Part shown: piece after piece, positions 1 to 7,405 of the stretch
Layout of the letters: every line of letters starts with the position of its first letter
How positions within the stretch are numbered: position 1 is the stretch's first letter
Assembly (NCBI RefSeq): GCF_016775475.1
Contig: NZ_JAEUXJ010000004.1
Coordinates: forward strand, 1 to 64,000
Length of the DNA: 64,000 bases
Direction of reading: 5' to 3'
Origin: Belnapia mucosa
GTDB taxonomy: Bacteria > Pseudomonadota > Alphaproteobacteria > Acetobacterales > Acetobacteraceae
The notes under the pieces: generated by a model
What the model saw: the letters and a program-made list of their open reading frames with translations, nothing else
Told to the model about the DNA's origin: nothing
The model's database searches: none
Position numbers and translations under genes: made by a program

Positions 1-73
1 CCCAGCCAGCAGGGTGAATCAAATTTCGAGGCCGAGAGGAATCCCCAATGACTCCGATCGGTCAGATTTTGCT

Positions 74-1369
74 CTAGATACCGAAAGGGAAGGTATCCGG
101 CTCGCCACCCGGCTGCGGGCCGGGCAGCGGGGTGACGGCGCCGGTCTGCTCGAACCAGACATAGGCGTCGAACTGCTCGGGCAGCACCGCCTCGAAGTAA
201 TGGCTCTCGAACTCCGTCTCGGGCCGGTAGATCACGCCGATGGCGCGTTCCAGCCGCGGCTCGGCCAGGGTCTTCCGACATTCCGCCTCGCGGAGGCGCG
301 TCAGGCTGCGCCCCAGGCCGGCCTCGCGGAACAGGGCTTCGTGGCTGTCGCCGCGGGCGGGGCGCACGGCCTTGAACTCCATCGGGCCATCCCAGTCGCT
401 CGCCGCCGCAACCTGGCCGCGATCGGTGCCGAAGCCGACCAGCACCGCATCCTCGCTGAAGGCCGCGCGGCAGAGCTCGCCGATATTGAACTGCCCGCGC
501 CAGCCCATATCGGTCGCGGCGGCGTGGCCGATATGCGAGTTATGCGCCCAGACCACTGCCCGCGCGCCCGGCCGGTTCGCCAGCAGGGCCTGCAGCGTCT
601 CGAACATGTGCCGGTCGCGGAGATTCCAGGACTCGGTCGAGCCGAGATACATCGCGCGGTAATACTGCTCGGCGGCGCGGACCACGCGCGCATTCTGCAC
701 CGCGTCGAAATCGCGGTCTGGATGCCCGGACAGCCGCGCCCCCAGCAGGCGGCCGAGCTGTTCGACGACCTTGTCCTCACAGGGATGTTTGCCGAACATG
801 ACGGCACGGCCGTAGCGCTGCGGTTCGGCCTGCCAGGGCGAGAGACAGCCATAACGCTCCCGTGCCGCCTTGGCCTCGGCCGGGTCGGTCTCCTCCAGGC
901 TCTGCAGCACGGCAGCGATCGAGGCGCCGAGGCTGTAGATGTCGAGGCCGCGGAACTCCACCCGCTCGCGCTCCGGCAGGCTGGCATTGTGCGCCCGCAG
1001 CCAGGCGATGAAGGCCGCCATCTCGGCATTGCGCCACATCCAGCTCGGGAAGCGGGCGAAGGGCGGCTCGGGCAGCGGGGCGGCGGGCCGGCCGCGGATA
1101 TGGGCGTCGATCTGCGCCGCATCTGGCCAGTCGGCCTCGACGGCGACGATGGAGAAGCCGTGCCGCTCGATCAGGTGGCGGGTGATGGCGGCGCGGGCCT
1201 GGTAGAACTCCGCCGTGCCATGCGTCGCCTCGCCGAGCAGCACCACCCGGGCGCCGCCGAAGTCGCCGAAGGGGTCGGCGAAGTTGCGCGCCTCGGGCGG
1301 GGGCAGCGGCTCGGACCAGCGACGCAGCGCCGCGACCAGATCCCGCTCCGCATCCGATCCGCCTGCCAT
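74..1369 (-). CDS. Erythromycin esterase family protein
   Basis: The protein belongs to the erythromycin esterase (EreA/EreB/EreC-like) superfamily. Visible family motifs are LGEATHGTAEFY near the N-terminus, with the catalytic-type His and Glu, then VAVEADWPDA and the later VVWAHNSHIGHA. Most chromosomal members of this family have unknown substrates and do not confer macrolide resistance, so resistance should not be assumed. I chose the ATG at 1369 because a GGGGAAGG ribosome site lies just before it. A GTG at 1429, abutting the stop of the upstream glycosyltransferase, would add 20 residues of poor quality. It is the last gene of a minus-strand run with two glycosyltransferases. Confidence 0.85.
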   Translation of the reverse strand: MAGGSDAERDLVAALRRWSEPLPPPEARNFADPFGDFGGARVVLLGEATHGTAEFYQARAAITRHLIERHGFSIVAVEADWPDAAQIDAHIRGRPAAPLPEPPFARFPSWMWRNAEMAAFIAWLRAHNASLPERERVEFRGLDIYSLGASIAAVLQSLEETDPAEAKAARERYGCLSPWQAEPQRYGRAVMFGKHPCEDKVVEQLGRLLGARLSGHPDRDFDAVQNARVVRAAEQYYRAMYLGSTESWNLRDRHMFETLQALLANRPGARAVVWAHNSHIGHAAATDMGWRGQFNIGELCRAAFSEDAVLVGFGTDRGQVAAASDWDGPMEFKAVRPARGDSHEALFREAGLGRSLTRLREAECRKTLAEPRLERAIGVIYRPETEFESHYFEAVLPEQFDAYVWFEQTGAVTPLPGPQPGGEPDTFPFGI

Positions 1370-1429
1370 GGCCTTCCCCGCCGCGCTCGCAGCGGAGCAA
1401 CAGGGCGGCCACGGGCCGGTTCCTTCCAC

Positions 1430-2350
1430 TCACGCAGCCACCAGCCCGGCCAGCACCGCCCGCACCTCCGCCACCTCCAGCGCGGCGAGATTTGGGTGGC
1501 GCAGCACCGCCACGGCGCGGCCGCGCGGGGCGCAGAGGGCGGGGTCGCTCTCCGGCCCGAACAGCGCCAGCGTCGGGCAGCCGGCGGCGGCGGCCAGATG
1601 GGTCGGGCCAGTATCATTGCCGATGGCGAAGGCGGCGCGCCGCGCCACGGCGGCGAGCGCCGCGAGGCTGGTGCGGCCGGTGAGGTCCGTCACCGTCCCC
1701 GGGCGGGCCGCGGCGATGGCGGCGGCGAGCGGCGCCTCGGCCGGGCCGCCGGCCACCGCGACCGGAAGATCGAGCCCGGCCGCCAGGGCGGCGAAGCACT
1801 CGACCGGCCAGCGCTTGCCGGGACGGTGTGGCGAGGCGCCGGGGACCAGCAGGGCGAAGCGCGCCGGCAGGCCGAGGCCGGAGACATCCTCATCCAGCCA
1901 GTCCAGCGCGGGGGCCGGGAAATCGGCGATGCCGGCCATCTCCAGCTGCTCGCGCTGGCGCTCCGCGGTGTGCATCAGGTCGCGGCCGGGATTGGCATGC
2001 GGGTGGCTGGCGCCGGGCGCGATGCCCGACCACTCCGCGCCGCGCCCGACCATCCAGCGGTAGCGGGAGGAGCGGGTGGAGGTCTGCAGGTCGTAGACCC
2101 GCTCGAAGCGCGCGGCCCGCAGGCGCCGGGCCAGGCGCCAGACCGCCGGCAGGTCGGTCCAGGCGGGGCGGCCATCCGCCCAGATCTGGTCGAACCAGGG
2201 GCTCCGGGCCAGCAGCCCGGCATAGGGCGGCGTAGTCAGCAGGGTGATCTCGGCCCCCGGATGATGGGCGCGGATGGCCGCGAAGGGGCCGAAGGCCTGC
2301 ACCACATCGCCGAGCGCGGCGAGCTTGATGACGAGGATCCGGCCGCTCAC
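1430..2350 (-). CDS. Glycosyltransferase family 9 (heptosyltransferase-like)
   Basis: A 306-residue GT9 enzyme of the ADP-heptose:LPS heptosyltransferase type, expected to act at the cytoplasmic face of the inner membrane on lipopolysaccharide core or another glycan. The N-terminus ILVIKLAALGDVVQ is the typical GT9 opening. The donor-site region GNDTGPTHLAAAAGCPTLALFG near residues 240-265 is also characteristic. The start is a GTG whose last bases overlap the stop of the upstream GT4 gene (GTGA), so the two are probably translationally coupled. The exact sugar and acceptor cannot be read from the sequence. Confidence 0.9.
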   Translation of the reverse strand: MSGRILVIKLAALGDVVQAFGPFAAIRAHHPGAEITLLTTPPYAGLLARSPWFDQIWADGRPAWTDLPAVWRLARRLRAARFERVYDLQTSTRSSRYRWMVGRGAEWSGIAPGASHPHANPGRDLMHTAERQREQLEMAGIADFPAPALDWLDEDVSGLGLPARFALLVPGASPHRPGKRWPVECFAALAAGLDLPVAVAGGPAEAPLAAAIAAARPGTVTDLTGRTSLAALAAVARRAAFAIGNDTGPTHLAAAAGCPTLALFGPESDPALCAPRGRAVAVLRHPNLAALEVAEVRAVLAGLVAA

Positions 2351-3462
2351 GCCAGCTCCCCATAGACCGCCAAGGTCGCGGCCTGCATGGCGGCGGTGGT
2401 GTTGCCGCGCAGCACCGCGGCACGGGCGGCGGCGCCGATGGCGGCGCGGCGCTCAGCCGGCAGGGCGAGGGCCGCGGTGATGGCGGCGGCCAGCGCCGCC
2501 GGGTCGCCGGGCGGGACGCGCCAGCCGGTCACCCCCTCCTCCACCGTCTCGCGCGGGCCGCCGAGATCGGCGGCGATGACCGGGCGCTCCATCGCCTGGG
2601 CCTCGATCACGGTGCGGCCGAAGGCCTCGGGCTCGATCGAGCAATGCAGGACGAGGTCGGCCAGCAGGAGGGCGGCCGGCATATCCTCGACATGGCCGAC
2701 CAGGCGCAGCCGCGGGCCGAGGCCGAGCCGCGCCGCCTCCGCCTCCAGCACCGGGCGGTAGCGGGGGCCGTCGCCGACCAGGACGCCGACCGGGCCGGGC
2801 GGCAGGCGGGCCAGCGCCTCGAGGAAGACCCCCTGCCCTTTCCAGCGGGTCAGCCGGGCGGGCAGCATCACCACGGGCGCCCCCGCCGGCAGACGCCATT
2901 CGGCGCGCAGCGCGGCAAGGCGTTCGGGTGGCACCAGGGCCGGGTCGAAGCGGCGGGGATCGACGCCGCGGGGGATGACGCGGATGCGGGCCGGGTCGGT
3001 GCCGTGGCGGGCCTGGATGTGGTCCGCGATGAAGCGGCTGATGGCGATGACCCGCTCCCCGCGCGCCATGACCGAGTTGTAGAGCCGCTTGCCCGGCAGG
3101 CCCTCGTTATAGGTGCCGTGATAGGTGGTGACGAAATGCGCCCCCGTCCGCCGCGCCGCCAGCAGCGCCGACCAGGCCGGGGCCCGTGAGCGGGCATGGA
3201 GGATGCCGACCCGCTCCCGCTCCACCAGCCGCGCCAGGGCGCCGGCGTTGCGCAGGATGCCGAGCGGCGACTTGGTCCGCAGCGGCAGGGTGACATGGGT
3301 GGCGCCCAGCCGCTCGAGCGGCCCGACCAGCGGCCCGCCCGCCGAGGCGACCAGGGCGCGGCCGCCGGCGGCGATGATGGCCTCGGCGATTTCCAGCGTG
3401 CCCCGCTCCACCCCGCCGGCGACGAGGCTCGGCAGGACCTGGAGGATGGGCGGCAGGCTCAC
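2347..3462 (-). CDS. Glycosyltransferase family 4 (GT-B fold)
   Basis: A 371-residue GT4-type glycosyltransferase. The N-terminal half begins PILQVLPSLVAGGVERGT, a classic GT4 opening with the GGVE loop. The C-terminal Glycos_transf_1 domain contains the nucleotide-sugar site with EPEAFGRTVIEAQAMERPVIA, the EX7E-type motif. It uses a GTG start overlapping the upstream dehydrogenase stop (GTGA), and its own stop overlaps the next GTG. It likely works with the GT9 enzyme in building a surface glycan such as the LPS core. The substrate is unknown. Confidence 0.9.
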   Translation of the reverse strand: MSLPPILQVLPSLVAGGVERGTLEIAEAIIAAGGRALVASAGGPLVGPLERLGATHVTLPLRTKSPLGILRNAGALARLVERERVGILHARSRAPAWSALLAARRTGAHFVTTYHGTYNEGLPGKRLYNSVMARGERVIAISRFIADHIQARHGTDPARIRVIPRGVDPRRFDPALVPPERLAALRAEWRLPAGAPVVMLPARLTRWKGQGVFLEALARLPPGPVGVLVGDGPRYRPVLEAEAARLGLGPRLRLVGHVEDMPAALLLADLVLHCSIEPEAFGRTVIEAQAMERPVIAADLGGPRETVEEGVTGWRVPPGDPAALAAAITAALALPAERRAAIGAAARAAVLRGNTTAAMQAATLAVYGELA

Positions 3463-4508
3463 GCGGCCAGCGGCGCCGGCATCGCCAGGCCGGCAGCAGC
3501 GGCGCGGGCGGCGAGCGCGGGCGGGATGGAGGAATGCAGCGCGACGCCCGCCGCCAGCGCCTCCGCCCGGCGCTGCCAGGCGCGCTCGCCGGGCAGGCGG
3601 GGGGCGGGGTTGCCGGGGATGGGCGGGTTGGTGCGGACGGCCTCGGCGATCCAGCCGGATTCGCGCAGGAACCCCTCCGTGCCGCCGAAGCGGGCGGGGT
3701 CGAGCACCAGCACCATCACATTGGCGCCCCAGCCGCCCGGCGCCTCCACCCGGCCGGCGCCGGCGAGGCCCGAGGTCAGCGCCTCCACCAGCAGGCCGAG
3801 GCCGAAGCCCTTATGGCCGGCGGCCATGCCGCCGAGAGGCAGCAGCGTGCCGTCCTGGAAGAAGGCCTCCGGGTCGGCGGTCGGCTGGCCCTCCGCGGTC
3901 AGCAGGGCGTCGAAAGGGAAGCGGGTGCCCTCGGCGCGGCGGCGGGCGGTCATGCCGTTGGTGGTGATGGACATGGAGATGTCGATCATCACCGGACCAT
4001 CCGGACCCGGCCAGCCGGCGGCGAGCGGGTTCGGGGTGATGATCCGCCGGGTGCCGCCCCAGGGCGCGACCGAGGCGGTGGCCGGGTCCGAGGACCAGAT
4101 CTGCGCCACCAGCCCGCGCTGCACGAGGCGCGGCAGATAGGCGGCGAGGCAGGCGATATGGTGGGCGCGGCGGATGGCGACCGCGGCGAGGCCGAATTGG
4201 GCGGCACGCTCCGCTGCCAGGTCGCCGGCGCGGCGGACCAGCCAGGGGCCGGGCAGCTTGCCGCCATCCCAGGTCTCGACCACCGGCGTGCCGGAAAGGA
4301 CCTTGGGCTCCCCCCTGCCCTGCATGTCGCCGCTGGCGAGGCCGTCGAGATAGGGCGGCAGCAGGGCGAGGCCATGGGTGTCGTGACCCATCAGGTCGCC
4401 CTCGACCAGGACCTCCGCCACCACGACGGCCTTCTCGGTCTCCATGCCCCCGGCCTCGAAGAGCGCGGCGGCGAGGCGGGTGAGGTCGGCGGCGGCGTAA
4501 CGGGTCAT
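3459..4508 (-). CDS. Ldh family oxidoreductase (malate/L-lactate dehydrogenase type)
   Basis: A 349-residue member of the Ldh_2 family of NAD(P)-dependent 2-hydroxyacid dehydrogenases, which includes malate, ureidoglycolate and delta-1-piperideine-2-carboxylate enzymes. Family features are GHDTHGLALLPPYLDGLASG near residue 40, the catalytic-type histidine in AIRRAHHIACLAAY, and PNPLAAGWP followed by the MAAGHKGFGLGLLVEALTSGLAG block. The ATG at 4508 has a GAGG ribosome site. The longer reading frame back to 4583 adds only low-complexity Pro/Arg sequence. It is coupled to two glycosyltransferase genes downstream, an odd pairing that does not reveal the substrate. Confidence 0.85.
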   Translation of the reverse strand: MTRYAAADLTRLAAALFEAGGMETEKAVVVAEVLVEGDLMGHDTHGLALLPPYLDGLASGDMQGRGEPKVLSGTPVVETWDGGKLPGPWLVRRAGDLAAERAAQFGLAAVAIRRAHHIACLAAYLPRLVQRGLVAQIWSSDPATASVAPWGGTRRIITPNPLAAGWPGPDGPVMIDISMSITTNGMTARRRAEGTRFPFDALLTAEGQPTADPEAFFQDGTLLPLGGMAAGHKGFGLGLLVEALTSGLAGAGRVEAPGGWGANVMVLVLDPARFGGTEGFLRESGWIAEAVRTNPPIPGNPAPRLPGERAWQRRAEALAAGVALHSSIPPALAARAAAAGLAMPAPLAA

Positions 4509-4681
4509 CGGGGGCCTCGGCGCGGCAGGGGGTGGTGTCTGTCGGGCCGGGCGGGGGGGTTCGTCAAGGCGGGGACGGCGCAAGGCCGATCCTGCAGCTT
4601 TCGGACAAAATGGTCCGAGGGGGTGCCGCGGCGGGGGTCGGGTGGGAGGGGGAGAGACCGGGGCATGGAGAGAAGGCTAAC

Positions 4682-4715
4682 AGGATCAAGGAGATAGATC
4701 AAGGAATTTGATCCT
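4682..4715. repeat. Cluster of GATCAAGGA direct repeats inside an inverted repeat
   Basis: The 224-bp gap between the amidase stop and the dehydrogenase start holds two direct copies of GATCAAGGA (4684-4692 and 4697-4705). Perfect 8-bp inverted arms AGGATCAA (4682-4689) and TTGATCCT (4708-4715) flank the cluster. On the minus strand one arm provides a TTGATC hexamer that could serve as a -35 box for the dehydrogenase-glycosyltransferase run. A smaller hairpin, TCGGAC...GTCCGA, lies at 4601-4618. Function is inferred only from position. Confidence 0.45.
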
Positions 4716-4732
4716 ATCCCCTTCTCGCCTCC

Positions 4733-6208
4733 TCAACCCGTGGCGACATGCACGCTCGGCCGCCGCCCGCCATTCCACTGCCCGCCGATCGCGCGTTCGA
4801 CCTGCGCCGCCAGTTGCAGCAGCAGCCCGTCATCGGCCTGCTTCGCCTGGGCCTGGATGCCGAGCGGCAGCCCGTTCTCCTGCACCCCGAGCGGCATCGA
4901 CAGCCCCGGGATGCCGCAGAGATTGGCCAGCGGCGTATAGGCGAAATTGCGCCAGAGATTGCCGAACCAATCGAGCACGTCCGGATTCTCGCTGATCGTC
5001 AGGTATTCGATGGTGCCGAGGCGCGGCGTCGGCAGGGCGGTGATCGGGGTCAGGATCACGTCCCACTCCTCGAAGAAGGCACCGAAGGCGCGGGAGGTGG
5101 TGTTGAACACCGCCTGCATCCGCGCCCGCTCCGAATAGGAGGTATGGAGCCCCGCCTCCCAGATGCGGATATTCATCGGCTCGACCAGATCCTCCGGCGG
5201 CCGGTCGAAGCCGCGGGCGGCGATAAGGTTGGCCACCGTCTGGGCGAAGTTGCTGATGTAGCAGGTGGTCTGGGCGGCGAAGGCGGCGCGGAAATCGACC
5301 GCGGGCAGCGCCCAGTCCACATGGTGGCCGAGGCTTTCCAGCAGGCGGCCGGCGCGCTCCAGCTCGGCCACGAAATGCGGCGTGGCGCGGTAGTCGCCCC
5401 ATTCGTGGGAGAGGGCGATGCGCAAGGGCTTCGGGTCGCGCTGGATGAGCGTGGTGTAGGGTTCGGGCGCGGTCCAGTAGGGCATGAACTCGCCCGGGGC
5501 GCCGCCGCGGCAATGGTCGAGGAAGGCCGCGGTGTCGCGGACCGTCCGGCTCTGGCAGCCCTGGGTCGAGACCAGGCTGGTGATGTCCGAGGCATAGGGC
5601 GCGGTCGAGAAGACGCCGCGCGATGGCTTCAGGCCGAGATTGCCGCAGGCGCCGGCCGGGATGCGGATGGACCCGCCGCCATCCGTCGCGTGGCTCAGCG
5701 GCAGCACGCCCGCCGCCAGCATGGCGCCGCAGCCGGCCGAGGACCCGTTGGTGGTGTAGTCGGGGTTCCAGGGGTTGCGGGTGACATAGACCGCCGGGTT
5801 CTCGGCCGAGGAGCAGCAGCCGAATTCCGGCGTCGTCGTGCGGCCGATGATGTTGAGGCCGGCCTCGCGGATGCGAGTGGTGAGATAGGCGTCCGAGCTT
5901 GCGCGATTCCCGCGCATGAGGCGGGAGCCCATCTCCTGCAGCCGGCCGGCGATGGTGGGGCCGAGATCCTTCATCAGCCAGGGCACGCCGGCGAAGGGGC
6001 CGGCAAGGTCGGTGCCGCCCGTGGCGGGGTCGGCGACGGCATCCTCGAAGACCTCGACCACGGCCGAGAGGCTGGGGTTGAGGCGGGCGATGCCGGCAGC
6101 GGCCTGGGCGGCGAGTTCGGCGGCGGTCAGCTCGCCCTGCCGGACCAGGGCGGCGAGGCCCATGGCATCCTGCTTCGCCCAGTCGTCCCAGCTCATGCTC
6201 AGTGTCAT
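4733..6208 (-). CDS. Amidase (amidase signature family)
   Basis: A 491-residue amidase-signature hydrolase. The Ser-cisSer-Lys triad regions are visible: the lysine in GVPWLMKDLGP near residue 80, and the serines in TNGSSAGCGA followed by ATDGGGSIRIPAG. Members hydrolyse carboxamides ranging from simple amides to Glu-tRNA amidation substrates. The lack of gatB/gatC neighbours argues against GatA, so this is probably a catabolic amidase. I chose the ATG at 6208, because the longer frame to 6325 runs into the convincing cation-transporter coding sequence upstream. Confidence 0.88.
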   Translation of the reverse strand: MTLSMSWDDWAKQDAMGLAALVRQGELTAAELAAQAAAGIARLNPSLSAVVEVFEDAVADPATGGTDLAGPFAGVPWLMKDLGPTIAGRLQEMGSRLMRGNRASSDAYLTTRIREAGLNIIGRTTTPEFGCCSSAENPAVYVTRNPWNPDYTTNGSSAGCGAMLAAGVLPLSHATDGGGSIRIPAGACGNLGLKPSRGVFSTAPYASDITSLVSTQGCQSRTVRDTAAFLDHCRGGAPGEFMPYWTAPEPYTTLIQRDPKPLRIALSHEWGDYRATPHFVAELERAGRLLESLGHHVDWALPAVDFRAAFAAQTTCYISNFAQTVANLIAARGFDRPPEDLVEPMNIRIWEAGLHTSYSERARMQAVFNTTSRAFGAFFEEWDVILTPITALPTPRLGTIEYLTISENPDVLDWFGNLWRNFAYTPLANLCGIPGLSMPLGVQENGLPLGIQAQAKQADDGLLLQLAAQVERAIGGQWNGGRRPSVHVATG

Positions 6209-6278
6209 CGGTGGTGCCTTACCCTCGTAGCCCAGCGGGACAAGGCTAAGGCAAAGCACGGGCCAGGGCGATGCGGGG

Positions 6279-6926
6279 TTACTCGGCCGCCACCAGCCCG
6301 GGCGCCGGCCGGCGGAGCTCGGCACGAGCCTGCCGGACGATCTGCCAGCCCCCTTGCAGGCCGAGGCCGCCCATGATCGCGGCCACGATCACATCGGGCC
6401 AACCGGTGCCCGTGCCGAACACCCCGGCCGCGGCCAGCATCACGGCCAGGTTGCCGATGGCATCGTTCCTCGAGCAGATCCAGACCGAGCGCATATTCGC
6501 GTCGCCTTCACGGAATCGGTAGAGCATCAGGGCGACGCCGCCATTGGCGATCAGCGCGGCCATCCCGACGATGCCCATCACCTCCGCCCGTGGCAGCGTC
6601 CCCGTGACGGCGTGCCAGGCCGTGCTGCCCAGCACCCAGGCCGCGAAGACGAGGAGCGTCCAGCCCTTCACGAGGGCCGCGCGCGACCGCCAGGTGAGGG
6701 CCAGGCCGGCGACGCCGAGGCTGATCGCGTAATTCGCCGCATCCCCGAAGAAGTCGAGCGCATCGGCCATGAGCGCGGCCGATCCCGCCGCGGCACCCGC
6801 CACGATCTCGGCGAGGAAGAAGCCGGCATTGACCGCGAGGGCGATCCAGAGTGCCCGGCGCCAGGCCGGGCTGTTCAGCGGCTGGCTGGATCGGCTGGAG
6901 CAGTGGTCATCGTGGCAGCAGGCCAT
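6279..6926 (-). CDS. CDF-like cation efflux transporter
   Basis: A 215-residue membrane protein of the cation diffusion facilitator type, with about six hydrophobic segments. The N-terminus MACCHDDHCSS is rich in Cys and His, as expected for metal capture. NAGFFLAEIVAGAAAGSAALMADALDFFGDAANY carries the metal-site Asp residues of the family. WICSRNDAIGNLAVMLAA is the second site, with NDAIGN replacing the more usual HxxxD. It lacks the long cytoplasmic C-terminal domain of full CDFs. Its promoter region contains a MerR-type operator and a divergent merR-like gene, so metal-induced export, probably of a divalent metal, is likely. Confidence 0.85.
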   Translation of the reverse strand: MACCHDDHCSSRSSQPLNSPAWRRALWIALAVNAGFFLAEIVAGAAAGSAALMADALDFFGDAANYAISLGVAGLALTWRSRAALVKGWTLLVFAAWVLGSTAWHAVTGTLPRAEVMGIVGMAALIANGGVALMLYRFREGDANMRSVWICSRNDAIGNLAVMLAAAGVFGTGTGWPDVIVAAIMGGLGLQGGWQIVRQARAELRRPAPGLVAAE

Positions 6927-6968
6927 GGCATTCCCCTCGATGGCTTGGGCATGGCGCCCCAGATGAGG

Positions 6969-6990
6969 CCTGTAGCGGCTACAGGGTCAA
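6969..6990 (-). promoter_or_regulatory. MerR-type operator and -35 box for the efflux gene
   Basis: A perfect 17-bp dyad CCTGTAGC-G-GCTACAGG occupies 6969-6985. On the minus strand a TTGACC hexamer (6990-6985) overlaps its edge, placing the dyad inside the promoter spacer, as for CadR, ZntR and PbrR operators that use an over-long 19-20 bp spacer. No good -10 hexamer is obvious (CATCTG at the 19-bp position). The regulator gene starts 10 bp away on the other strand. Confidence 0.75.
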
Positions 6991-6994
6991 GGGC

Positions 6995-7399
6995 ATGGAT
7001 GGCGGCAGCCTCAGCATCGGCGAACTCGCCCGGGCAACGAGCACGAAGGTGGAGACCATCCGCTATTACGAGCGGAGCGGGATCCTGCCCTCCCCGCCCC
7101 GGACCTCCGGCGGCTACCGGGCCTATGGGCCGGGGCATCTCGCGCGGCTCAGCTTCGTCCGGCGCGGCCGCGACCTCGGCTTCTCGATCGAGCAGATCCG
7201 CGCCCTGCTCGATCTTGCGGACCAGCGGGACCGGCCCTGCGAGGCGGTGGACGCCATCGCGCGGGAGCACCTGGCCGAGGTGGAGCGGAAGCTCGCCGAT
7301 CTCGGCGCGCTGCGGCGGGAGCTCGCCGCCCTGATCGGGCAGTGCCGCCATGGCACCGTCGCCGAGTGCCGGATCCTCGACGCCCTGGCCCCGGCCTAG
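6995..7399 (+). CDS. MerR-family metal-responsive regulator
   Basis: A 134-residue MerR-family activator/repressor. Residues 6-75 form the winged helix-turn-helix (SIGELARATSTKVETIRYYE, then GGYRAY). A dimerization helix and a metal-loop follow. Cys82, Cys117 and Cys125 match the ZntR/CadR/PbrR pattern, with C-x7-C at the C-terminus, so a divalent metal such as Zn, Cd or Pb is the likely effector. The ATG at 6995 is favoured because translation from 6851 would run across the neighbour's promoter. It is divergent from the cation efflux gene and lies next to the shared dyad, which implies control of both. Confidence 0.88.
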   Translation: MDGGSLSIGELARATSTKVETIRYYERSGILPSPPRTSGGYRAYGPGHLARLSFVRRGRDLGFSIEQIRALLDLADQRDRPCEAVDAIAREHLAEVERKLADLGALRRELAALIGQCRHGTVAECRILDALAPA

Positions 7400-7405
7400 G
7401 GCCTG

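Noticed and set aside
74..1369. Macrolide resistance gene
   Set aside because: The fold matches the erythromycin esterase family, but most chromosomal members do not act on macrolides and nothing here indicates a resistance context.
14..2365. 783-residue plus-strand open frame
   Set aside because: It is antisense to the esterase-like and GT9 genes and lacks recognisable domains; the composition is typical of a shadow frame.
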